A stretch of DNA of 64,000 nucleotides from Rattus norvegicus (Eukaryota; Chordata; Mammalia; Rodentia; Muridae): contig NC_086032.1 in assembly GCF_036323735.1 (NCBI RefSeq), positions 48,849,335 through 48,913,334 of the forward strand, written 5' to 3'. A model generated the notes under the pieces. It was given only the letters and a program-made list of their open reading frames with translations, did no database searches and had not been told where the DNA came from. Position numbers and translations under genes: made by a program. Shown in pieces: positions 52,501-63,970 of the stretch (positions are counted from its first letter, which is position 1; each line of letters opens with the position of its first letter).

Positions 52501-55500
52501 GAATTCAGTTAGTTCCTAGTAGCCTGCTCTTGTAATATGTGTACTTTTAAAGATTTATAAAAATTTGGTCAGCCGAATCTGAGTAACATGGTGAATTCGG
52601 TTAGTTCCCAATAGGCCGCAGTAGTAATAAGTGGACTGTTCGGGATATAGAAAAATTTTCACGAATGGAATCAAAATTTCTAGGCGAATTCAGTGAGTTC
52701 CCAATGGGACATGCTTGTATGAGTTTGCTTTTCAATATCGAGCAACATTTTAAGGAACGGAATCCAAGTATCATGGCGAATTGAGTAGGTTCCCAATAGG
52801 ATTCGCATGTAATAAGCTTGTTATTCAAGATAGAGCAACGTTTTAACGAACTGAAACACTGTTTCTTTGTGAATTCAGTTAGTTCCTAGTAGCCTACTCT
52901 TGTAATATGTGTACTTTTAAAGATTTATAAAAATTTGGTCAGCCGAATCTGAGTAACATGGTGAATTCGGTTAGTTCCCAATAGGCCGCAGTAGTAATAA
53001 GTGGACTGTTCGGGATATAAAAAAATTTTCACGAATGGAATCAAAATTTCTAGGCGAATTCAGTGAGTTCCCAATGGGACATGCTTGTATGATTTTGCTT
53101 TTCAATATCGAGCAACATTTTAAGGAACGGAATCCAAGTATCATGGCGAATTGAGTAGGTTCCCAATAGGATTCGCATGTAATAAGCTTGTTATTCAAGA
53201 TAGAGCAACGTTTTAACGAACTGAAACACTGTTTCTTTGTGAATTCAGTTAGTTCCTAGTAGCCTGCTCTTGTAATATGTGTACTTTTAAAGATTTATAA
53301 AAATTTGGTCAGCCGAATCTGAGTAACATGGTGAATTCGGTTAGTTCCCAATAGGCCGCAGTAGTAATAAGTGGACTGTTCGGGATGTAGAAAAATTTTC
53401 ACGAATGGAATCAAAATTTCTAGGCGAATTCAGTGAGTTCCCAATGGGACATGCTTGTATGAGTTTGCTTTTCAATATCGAGCAACATTTTAAGGAACGG
53501 AATCCAAGTATCATGGCGAATTGAGTAGGTTCCCAATAGGATTCGCATGTAATAAGCTTGTTATTCAAGATAGAGCAACGTTTTAACGAACTGAAACACT
53601 GTTTCTTTGTGAATTCAGTTAGTTCCTAGTAGCCTGCTCTTGTAATATGTGTACTTTTCAAGATTTATACAAATTTGGTGACCCGAATCTGAGTAACATG
53701 GTGAATTCGGTTAGTTCCCAATAGGCCGCAGTAGTAATAAGTGGACTGTTCGGGATATAGAAAAATTTTCACGATTGGAATCAAAATTTCTAGGCGAATT
53801 CAGTGAGTTCCCAATGGGACATGCTTGTATGAGTTTGCTTTTCAATATCGAGCAACATTTTAAGGAACGGAATCCAAGTATCATGGCGAATTGAGTAGGT
53901 TCCCAATAGGATTCGCATGTAATAAGCTTGTTATTCAAGATAGAGCAACGTTTTAACGAACTGAAACACTGTTTCTTCGTGAATTCAGTTAGTTCCTAGT
54001 AGCCTGCTCTTGTAATATGTGTACTTTTAAAGATTTATAAAAATTTGGTCAGCCGAATCTGAGTAACATGGTGAATTCGGTTAGTTCCCAATAGGCCGCA
54101 GTAGTAATAAGTGGACTGTTCGGGATATAGAAAAATTTTCACGAATGGAATCAAAATTTCTAGGCGAATTCAGTGAGTTCCCAATGGGACATGCTTGTAT
54201 GAGTTTGCTTTTCAATATCGAGCAACATTTTAAGGAACGGAATCCAAGTATCATGGCGAATTGAGTAGGTTCCCAATAGGATTCGCATGTAATAAGCTTG
54301 TTATTCAAGATAGAGCAACGTTTTAACGAACTGAAACACTGTTTCTTTGTGAATTCAGTTAGTTCCTAGTAGCCTACTCTTGTAATATGTGTACTTTTAA
54401 AGATTTATAAAAATTTGGTCAGCCGAATCTGAGTAACATGGTGAATTCGGTTAGTTCCCAATAGGCCGCAGTAGTAATAAGTGGACTGTTCGGGATATAA
54501 AAAAATTTTCACGAATGGAATCAAAATTTCTAGGCGAATTCAGTGAGTTCCCAATGGGACATGCTTGTATGATTTTGCTTTTCAATATCGAGCAACATTT
54601 TAAGGAACGGAATCCAAGTATCATGGCGAATTGAGTAGGTTCCCAATAGGATTCGCATGTAATAAGCTTGTTATTCAAGATAGAGCAACGTTTTAACGAA
54701 CTGAAACACTGTTTCTTTGTGAATTCAGTTAGTTCCTAGTAGCCTGCTCTTGTAATATGTGTACTTTTAAAGATTTATAAAAATTTGGTCAGCCGAATCT
54801 GAGTAACATGGTGAATTCGGTTAGTTCCCAATAGGCCGCAGTAGTAATAAGTGGACTGTTCGGGATGTAGAAAAATTTTCACGAATGGAATCAAAATTTC
54901 TAGGCGAATTCAGTGAGTTCCCAATGGGACATGCTTGTATGAGTTTGCTTTTCAATATCGAGCAACATTTTAAGGAACGGAATCCAAGTATCATGGCGAA
55001 TTGAGTAGGTTCCCAATAGGATTCGCATGTAATAAGCTTGTTATTCAAGATAGAGCAACGTTTTAACGAACTGAAACACTGTTTCTTTGTGAATTCAGTT
55101 AGTTCCTAGTAGCCTGCTCTTGTAATATGTGTACTTTTCAAGATTTATACAAATTTGGTGACCCGAATCTGAGTAACATGGTGAATTCGGTTAGTTCCCA
55201 ATAGGCCGCAGTAGTAATAAGTGGACTGTTCGGGATATAGAAAAATTTTCACGATTGGAATCAAAATTTCTAGGCGAATTCAGTGAGTTCCCAATGGGAC
55301 ATGCTTGTATGAGTTTGCTTTTCAATATCGAGCAACATTTTAAGGAACGGAATCCAAGTATCATGGCGAATTGAGTAGGTTCCCAATAGGATTCGCATGT
55401 AATAAGCTTGTTATTCAAGATAGAGCAACGTTTTAACGAACTGAAACACTGTTTCTTTTTGAATTCAGTTAGTTCCTAGTAGCCTGCTCTTGTAATATGT

Positions 55501-58500
55501 GTACTTTTCAAGATTTATAAAAATTTGGTGAGCCGAATCTGAGTAACATGGTGAATTCGGTTAGTTCCCAATAGGCCGCAGTAGTAATAAGTGGACTGTT
55601 CGGGATATAAAAAAATTTTCACGAATGGAATCAAAATTTCTAGGCGAATTCAGTGAGTTCCCAATGGGACATGCTTGTATGATTTTGCTTTTCAATATCG
55701 AGCAACATTTTAAGGAACGGAATCCAAGTATCATGGCGAATTGAGTAGGTTCCCAATAGGATTCACATGTAATAAGCTTGTTATTCAAGATAGAGCAACG
55801 TTTTAACGAACTGAAACACTGTTTCTTTGTGAATTCAGTTAGTTCCTAGTAGCCTGCTCTTGTAATATGTGTACTTTTAAAGATTTATAAAAATTTGGTC
55901 AGCCGAATCTGAGTAACATGGTGAATTCGGTTAGTTCCCAATAGGCCGCAGTAGTAATAAGTGGACTGTTCGGGATGTAGAAAAATTTTCACGAATGGAA
56001 TCAAAATTTCTAGGCGAATTCAGTGAGTTCCCAATGGGACATGCTTGTATGAGTTTGCTTTTCAATATCGAGCAACATTTTAAGGAACGGAATCCAAGTA
56101 TCATGGCGAATTGAGTAGGTTCCCAATAGGATTCGCATGTAATAAGCTTGTTATTCAAGATAGAGCAACGTTTTAACGAACTGAAACACTGTTTCTTTGT
56201 GAATTCAGTTAGTTCCTAGTAGCCTGCTCTTGTAATATGTGTACTTTTCAAGATTTATACAAATTTGGTGACCCGAATCTGAGTAACATGGTGAATTCGG
56301 TTAGTTCCCAATAGGCCGCAGTAGTAATAAGTGGACTGTTCGGGATATAGAAAAATTTTCACGATTGGAATCAAAATTTCTAGGCGAATTCAGTGAGTTC
56401 CCAATGGGACATGCTTGTATGAGTTTGCTTTTCAATATCGAGCAACATTTTAAGGAACGGAATCCAAGTATCATGGCGAATTGAGTAGGTTCCCAATAGG
56501 ATTCGCATGTAATAAGCTTGTTATTCAAGATAGAGCAACGTTTTAACGAACTGAAACACTGTTTCTTCGTGAATTCAGTTAGTTCCTAGTAGCCTGCTCT
56601 TGTAATATGTGTACTTTTAAAGATTTATAAAAATTTGGTCAGCCGAATCTGAGTAACATGGTGAATTCGGTTAGTTCCCAATAGGCCGCAGTAGTAATAA
56701 GTGGACTGTTCGGGATATAGAAAAATTTTCACGAATGGAATCAAAATTTCTAGGCGAATTCAGTGAGTTCCCAATGGGACATGCTTGTATGAGTTTGCTT
56801 TTCAATATCGAGCAACATTTTAAGGAACGGAATCCAAGTATCATGGCGAATTGAGTAGGTTCCCAATAGGATTCGCATGTAATAAGCTTGTTATTCAAGA
56901 TAGAGCAACGTTTTAACGAACTGAAACACTGTTTCTTTGTGAATTCAGTTAGTTCCTAGTAGCCTACTCTTGTAATATGTGTACTTTTAAAGATTTATAA
57001 AAATTTGGTCAGCCGAATCTGAGTAACATGGTGAATTCGGTTAGTTCCCAATAGGCCGCAGTAGTAATAAGTGGACTGTTCGGGATATAAAAAAATTTTC
57101 ACGAATGGAATCAAAATTTCTAGGCGAATTCAGTGAGTTCCCAATGGGACATGCTTGTATGATTTTGCTTTTCAATATCGAGCAACATTTTAAGGAACGG
57201 AATCCAAGTATCATGGCGAATTGAGTAGGTTCCCAATAGGATTCGCATGTAATAAGCTTGTTATTCAAGATAGAGCAACGTTTTAACGAACTGAAACACT
57301 GTTTCTTTGTGAATTCAGTTAGTTCCTAGTAGCCTGCTCTTGTAATATGTGTACTTTTAAAGATTTATAAAAATTTGGTCAGCCGAATCTGAGTAACATG
57401 GTGAATTCGGTTAGTTCCCAATAGGCCGCAGTAGTAATAAGTGGACTGTTCGGGATGTAGAAAAATTTTCACGAATGGAATCAAAATTTCTAGGCGAATT
57501 CAGTGAGTTCCCAATGGGACATGCTTGTATGAGTTTGCTTTTCAATATCGAGCAACATTTTAAGGAACGGAATCCAAGTATCATGGCGAATTGAGTAGGT
57601 TCCCAATAGGATTCGCATGTAATAAGCTTGTTATTCAAGATAGAGCAACGTTTTAACGAACTGAAACACTGTTTCTTTGTGAATTCAGTTAGTTCCTAGT
57701 AGCCTGCTCTTGTAATATGTGTACTTTTCAAGATTTATACAAATTTGGTGACCCGAATCTGAGTAACATGGTGAATTCGGTTAGTTCCCAATAGGCCGCA
57801 GTAGTAATAAGTGGACTGTTCGGGATATAGAAAAATTTTCACGATTGGAATCAAAATTTCTAGGCGAATTCAGTGAGTTCCCAATGGGACATGCTTGTAT
57901 GAGTTTGCTTTTCAATATCGAGCAACATTTTAAGGAACGGAATCCAAGTATCATGGCGAATTGAGTAGGTTCCCAATAGGATTCGCATGTAATAAGCTTG
58001 TTATTCAAGATAGAGCAACGTTTTAACGAACTGAAACACTGTTTCTTTTTGAATTCAGTTAGTTCCTAGTAGCCTGCTCTTGTAATATGTGTACTTTTCA
58101 AGATTTATAAAAATTTGGTGAGCCGAATCTGAGTAACATGGTGAATTCGGTTAGTTCCCAATAGGCCGCAGTAGTAATAAGTGGACTGTTCGGGATATAA
58201 AAAAATTTTCACGAATGGAATCAAAATTTCTAGGCGAATTCAGTGAGTTCCCAATGGGACATGCTTGTATGATTTTGCTTTTCAATATCGAGCAACATTT
58301 TAAGGAACGGAATCCAAGTATCATGGCGAATTGAGTAGGTTCCCAATAGGATTCACATGTAATAAGCTTGTTATTCAAGATAGAGCAACGTTTTAACGAA
58401 CTGAAACACTGTTTCTTTGTGAATTCAGTTAGTTCCTAGTAGCCTGCTCTTGTAATATGTGTACTTTTAAAGATTTATAAAAATTTGGTCAGCCGAATCT

Positions 58501-59160
58501 GAGTAACATGGTGAATTCGGTTAGTTCCCAATAGGCCGCAGTAGTAATAAGTGGACTGTTCGGGATGTAGAAAAATTTTCACGAATGGAATCAAAATTTC
58601 TAGGCGAATTCAGTGAGTTCCCAATGGGACATGCTTGTATGAGTTTGCTTTTCAATATCGAGCAACATTTTAAGGAACGGAATCCAAGTATCATGGCGAA
58701 TTGAGTAGGTTCCCAATAGGATTCGCATGTAATAAGCTTGTTATTCAAGATAGAGCAACGTTTTAACGAACTGAAACACTGTTTCTTTGTGAATTCAGTT
58801 AGTTCCTAGTAGCCTGCTCTTGTAATATGTGTACTTTTCAAGATTTATACAAATTTGGTGACCCGAATCTGAGTAACATGGTGAATTCGGTTAGTTCCCA
58901 ATAGGCCGCAGTAGTAATAAGTGGACTGTTCGGGATATAGAAAAATTTTCACGATTGGAATCAAAATTTCTAGGCGAATTCAGTGAGTTCCCAATGGGAC
59001 ATGCTTGTATGAGTTTGCTTTTCAATATCGAGCAACATTTTAAGGAACGGAATCCAAGTATCATGGCGAATTGAGTAGGTTCCCAATAGGATTCGCATGT
59101 AATAAGCTTGTTATTCAAGATAGAGCAACGTTTTAACGAACTGAAACACTGTTTCTTTGT
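52501..59160 (+). repeat. Heptameric higher-order repeat with nested 3-mer and 4-mer
   Basis: The class order is Q-F-Y'-N, then Q-F-Y'-N-F-Y'-N, then Q-F-Y'-N-F-Y'-N, with monomer starts at 52501, 53981, 56571 and so on. The two seven-monomer units, about 53981-56570 and 56571-59160, are offset by 2590 bp, and I noticed no difference between them apart from TTTCTTCGTG at the end of the preceding N monomer. The second F of each unit has TTCAAG, GGTGAG and GATTCACATG and follows TTTCTTTTTG. The N monomers have the rare GTGACCCGAATC in A. A 4-mer was apparently joined to a 3-mer and then the 7-mer was doubled. Confidence 0.85.
52871..53240 (+). repeat. F-class monomer, example (right-hand region only)
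   Basis: F is a local derivative marked by GATATAAAAAAATT in B (G to A, lengthening the A run) and GATTTTGC in C. It occurs only between about 52.8 and 58.4 kb, at 52871, 54351, 55461, 56941 and 58051, each followed by a Y'-like and an N monomer. Two subtypes exist: one with GCCTACTC in A, and one with TTCAAG and GGTGAG in A plus GATTCACATG in D. The restricted location shows the mutation arose and spread in this part of the array. Confidence 0.85.
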
Positions 59161-62100
59161 GAATTCAGTTAGTTCCTAGTAGCCTGCTCTTGTAATATGT
59201 GTACTTTTAAAGATTTATAAAAATTTGGTCAGCCGAATCTGAGTAACATGGTGAATTCGGTTAGTTCCCAATAGGCCGCAGTAGTAATAGGTGGACTGTT
59301 CGGGATATAGAAAAATTTTCACGAATGGAATCAAAATTTCTAGGCGAATTCAGTGAGTTCCCAATGGGACATGCTTGTATGAGTTTGCTTTTCAATATCG
59401 AGCAACATTTTAAGGAACGGAATCCAAGTATCATGGCGAATTGAGTAGATTCCCAATAGGATTCGCATGTAATAAGCTTGTTATTCAAGATAGAGCAACG
59501 TTTAAACGAACTGAAACACTGTTTCTTTGTGAATTCAGTTAGTTCCTAGTAGCCTGCTCTTGTAATCTGTGTACTTTTAAAGATTTATAAAAATTTGGTC
59601 AGCCGAATCTGAGTAACATGGTGAATTCGGTTAGTTCCCAATAGGCCGCAGTAGTAATAAGTGGACTGTTCGGGATATAGAAAAATTTTCACGATTGGAA
59701 TCAAAATTTCTAGGCGAATTCAGTGAGTTCCCAATGGGACATGCTTGTATGATTTTGCTTTTCAATATCGAGCAACATTTTAAGGAACGGAATCCAAGTA
59801 TCATGGCGAATTGAGTAGGTTCCCAATAGGATTCGCATGTAATAAGCTTGTTATTCAAGATAGAGCAACGTTTTAACGAACTGAAACACTGTTTCTTTGT
59901 GAATTCAGTTAGTTCCTAGTAGCCTGCTCTTGTAATATGTGTACTTTTAAAGATTTATAAAAATTTGGTCAGCCGAATCTGAGTAACATGGTGAATTCGG
60001 TTAGTTCCCAATAGGCCGCAGTAGTAATAAGTGGACTGTTCGGGATGTAGAAAAATTTTCACGAATGGAATCAAAATTTCTAGGCGAATTCAGTGAGTTC
60101 CCAATGGGACATGCTTGTATGAGTTTGCTTTTCAATATCGAGCAACATTTTAAGGAACGGAATCCAAGTATCATGGCGAATTGAGTAGGTTCCCAATAGG
60201 ATTCGCATGTAATAAGCTTGTTATTCAAGATAGAGCAACGTTTTAACGAACTGAAACACTGTTTCTTTGTGAATTCAGTTAGTTCCTAGTAGCCTGCTCT
60301 TGTAATATGTGTACTTTTCAAGATTTATACAAATTTGGTGAGCCGAATCTGAGTAACATGGTGAATTCGGTTAGTTCCCAATAGGCCGCAGTAGTAATAA
60401 GTGGACTGTTCGGGATATAGAAAAATTTTCACGAATGGAATCAAAATTTCTAGGCGAATTCAGTGAGTTCCCAATGGGACATGCTTGTATGAGTTTGCTT
60501 TTCAATATCGAGCAACATTTTAAGGAACGGAATCTAAGTATCATGGTGAATTGAATAGGTTCCCAATAGGATTCGCATGTAATAAGCTTGTTATTCAAGA
60601 TAGAGCAACGTTTTAACGAACTGAAACACTGTTTCTTTGTGAATTCAGTTAGTTCCTAGTAGCCTGCTCTTGTAATATGTGTACTTTTAAAGATTTATAA
60701 AAATTTGGTCAGCCGAATCTGAGTAACATGGTGAATTCGGTTAGTTCCCAATAGGCCGCAGTAGTAATAAGTGGACTGTTCGGGATATAGAAAAATTTTC
60801 ACGAATGGAATCAAAATTTCTAGGCGAATTCAGTGAGTTCCCAATGGGACATGCTTGTATGAGTTTGCTTTTCAATATCGAGCAACATTTTAAGGAACGG
60901 AATCCAAGTATCATGGTGAATTGAGTAGATTCCCAATAGGATTCGCATGTAATAAGCTTGTTATTCAAGATAGAGCAATGTTTAAACGAACTGAAACACT
61001 GTTTCTTTGTGAATTCAGTTAGTTCCTAGTAGCCTGCTCTTGTAATATGTGTACTCTTAAAGATTTATAAAAATTTGGTCAGCCGAATCTGAGTAACATG
61101 GTGAATTCGGTTAGTTCCCAATAGGCCGCAGTAGTAATAAGTGGACTGTTCGGGATATAGAAAAATTTTCGCGAATGGAATCAAAATTTCTAGGCGAATT
61201 CAGTGAGTTCCCAATGGGACATGCTTGTATGAGTTTGCTTTTCAATATCGAGCAACATTTTAAGGAACGGAATCCAAGTATCATGGCGAATTGAGTAGGT
61301 TCCCAATAGGATTCGCATGTAATAAGCTTGTTATTCAAGATAGAGCAACGTTTTAACGAACTGAAACACTGTTTCTTTGTGAATTCAGTTAGTTCCTAGT
61401 AGCCTGCTCTTGTAATATGTGTACTTTTAAAGATTTATAAAAATTTGGTCAGCCGAATCTGAGTAACATGGTGAATTCGGTTAGTTCCCAATAGGCCGCA
61501 GTAGTAATAGGTGGACTGTTCGGGATATAGAAAAATTTTCACGAATGGAATCAAAATTTCTAGGCGAATTCAGTGAGTTCCCAATGGGACATGCTTGTAT
61601 GAGTTTGCTTTTCAATATCGAGCAACATTTTAAGGAACGGAATCCAAGTATCATGGCGAATTGAGTAGATTCCCAATAGGATTCGCATGTAATAAGCTTG
61701 TTATTCAAGATAGAGCAACGTTTAAACGAACTGAAACACTGTTTCTTTGTGAATTCAGTTAGTTCCTAGTAGCCTGCTCTTGTAATCTGTGTACTTTTAA
61801 AGATTTATAAAAATTTGGTCAGCCGAATCTGAGTAACATGGTGAATTCGGTTAGTTCCCAATAGGCCGCAGTAGTAATAAGTGGACTGTTCGGGATATAG
61901 AAAAATTTTCACGATTGGAATCAAAATTTCTAGGCGAATTCAGTGAGTTCCCAATGGGACATGCTTGTATGATTTTGCTTTTCAATATCGAGCAACATTT
62001 TAAGGAACGGAATCCAAGTATCATGGCGAATTGAGTAGGTTCCCAATAGGATTCGCATGTAATAAGCTTGTTATTCAAGATAGAGCAACGTTTTAACGAA

Positions 62101-63600
62101 CTGAAACACTGTTTCTTTGTGAATTCAGTTAGTTCCTAGTAGCCTGCTCTTGTAATATGTGTACTTTTAAAGATTTATAAAAATTTGGTCAGCCGAATCT
62201 GAGTAACATGGTGAATTCGGTTAGTTCCCAATAGGCCGCAGTAGTAATAAGTGGACTGTTCGGGATGTAGAAAAATTTTCACGAATGGAATCAAAATTTC
62301 TAGGCGAATTCAGTGAGTTCCCAATGGGACATGCTTGTATGAGTTTGCTTTTCAATATCGAGCAACATTTTAAGGAACGGAATCCAAGTATCATGGCGAA
62401 TTGAGTAGGTTCCCAATAGGATTCGCATGTAATAAGCTTGTTATTCAAGATAGAGCAACGTTTTAACGAACTGAAACACTGTTTCTTTGTGAATTCAGTT
62501 AGTTCCTAGTAGCCTGCTCTTGTAATATGTGTACTTTTCAAGATTTATACAAATTTGGTGAGCCGAATCTGAGTAACATGGTGAATTCGGTTAGTTCCCA
62601 ATAGGCCGCAGTAGTAATAAGTGGACTGTTCGGGATATAGAAAAATTTTCACGAATGGAATCAAAATTTCTAGGCGAATTCAGTGAGTTCCCAATGGGAC
62701 ATGCTTGTATGAGTTTGCTTTTCAATATCGAGCAACATTTTAAGGAACGGAATCTAAGTATCATGGTGAATTGAATAGGTTCCCAATAGGATTCGCATGT
62801 AATAAGCTTGTTATTCAAGATAGAGCAACGTTTTAACGAACTGAAACACTGTTTCTTTGTGAATTCAGTTAGTTCCTAGTAGCCTGCTCTTGTAATATGT
62901 GTACTTTTAAAGATTTATAAAAATTTGGTCAGCCGAATCTGAGTAACATGGTGAATTCGGTTAGTTCCCAATAGGCCGCAGTAGTAATAAGTGGACTGTT
63001 CGGGATATAGAAAAATTTTCACGAATGGAATCAAAATTTCTAGGCGAATTCAGTGAGTTCCCAATGGGACATGCTTGTATGAGTTTGCTTTTCAATATCG
63101 AGCAACATTTTAAGGAACGGAATCCAAGTATCATGGTGAATTGAGTAGATTCCCAATAGGATTCGCATGTAATAAGCTTGTTATTCAAGATAGAGCAATG
63201 TTTAAACGAACTGAAACACTGTTTCTTTGTGAATTCAGTTAGTTCCTAGTAGCCTGCTCTTGTAATATGTGTACTCTTAAAGATTTATAAAAATTTGGTC
63301 AGCCGAATCTGAGTAACATGGTGAATTCGGTTAGTTCCCAATAGGCCGCAGTAGTAATAAGTGGACTGTTCGGGATATAGAAAAATTTTCACGAATGGAA
63401 TCAAAATTTCTAGGCGAATTCAGTGAGTTCCCAATGGGACATGCTTGTATGAGTTTGCTTTTCAATATCGAGCAACATTTTAAGGAACGGAATCCAAGTA
63501 TCATGGCGAATTGAGTAGGTTCCCAATAGGATTCGCATTTAATAAGCTTGTTATTCAAGATCGAGCAACGTTTTAACGAACTGAAACACTGTTTCTTTGT
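59161..63600 (+). repeat. Tandem duplication of a 6-monomer block (2220-bp period)
   Basis: Monomers 59161-61380 and 61381-63600 repeat at exactly 2220 bp in the order S'-N-Y'-P-S-Q. Shared marks are AATAGGTGGAC, GATTTTGC, GCAATGTTTAAAC and GTACTCTTAAAG. I noticed three differences: G at 61171 versus A at 63391 (first copy GCGAATGG), T at 63539 (GCATTTAAT) and C at 63562 (GATCGAGC). The next monomer, from 63601, departs from the pattern (AGATTGATACAAAT, TTAATTCCC with CACGATTGG, GGAGTCC), so the block ends there. Confidence 0.85.
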
Positions 63601-63970
63601 GAATTCAGTTAGTTCCTAGTAGCCTGCTCTTGTAATATGTGTACTTTTAAAGATTGATACAAATTTGGTGAGCCGAATCTGAGTAACATGGTGAATTCGG
63701 TTAATTCCCAATAGGCCGCAGTAGTAATAAGTGGACTGTTCGGGATATAGAAAAATTTTCACGATTGGAATCAAAATTTCTAGGCGAATTCAGTGAGTTC
63801 CCAATGGGACATGCTTGTATGAGTTTGCTTTTCAATATCGAGCAACATTTTAAGGAACGGAGTCCAAGTATCATGGCGAATTGAGTAGGTTCCCAATAGG
63901 ATTCGCATGTAATAAGCTTGTTATTCAAGATAGAGCAACGTTTTAACGAACTGAAACACTGTTTCTTTGT
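63601..63970 (+). repeat. Last complete monomer, P/N recombinant
   Basis: Subunit A and the start of B carry P-class marks (ATACAAAT, GGTGAG, TTAATTCCC). B, C and D are N-class (CACGATTGG, ATGGCG, GTAGGTTCC). Private changes are AGATTGATAC in A and GGAGTCC in C. It lies immediately outside the 6-mer duplication. Another partial monomer follows to the end of the window, so the array continues to the right. Confidence 0.75.
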
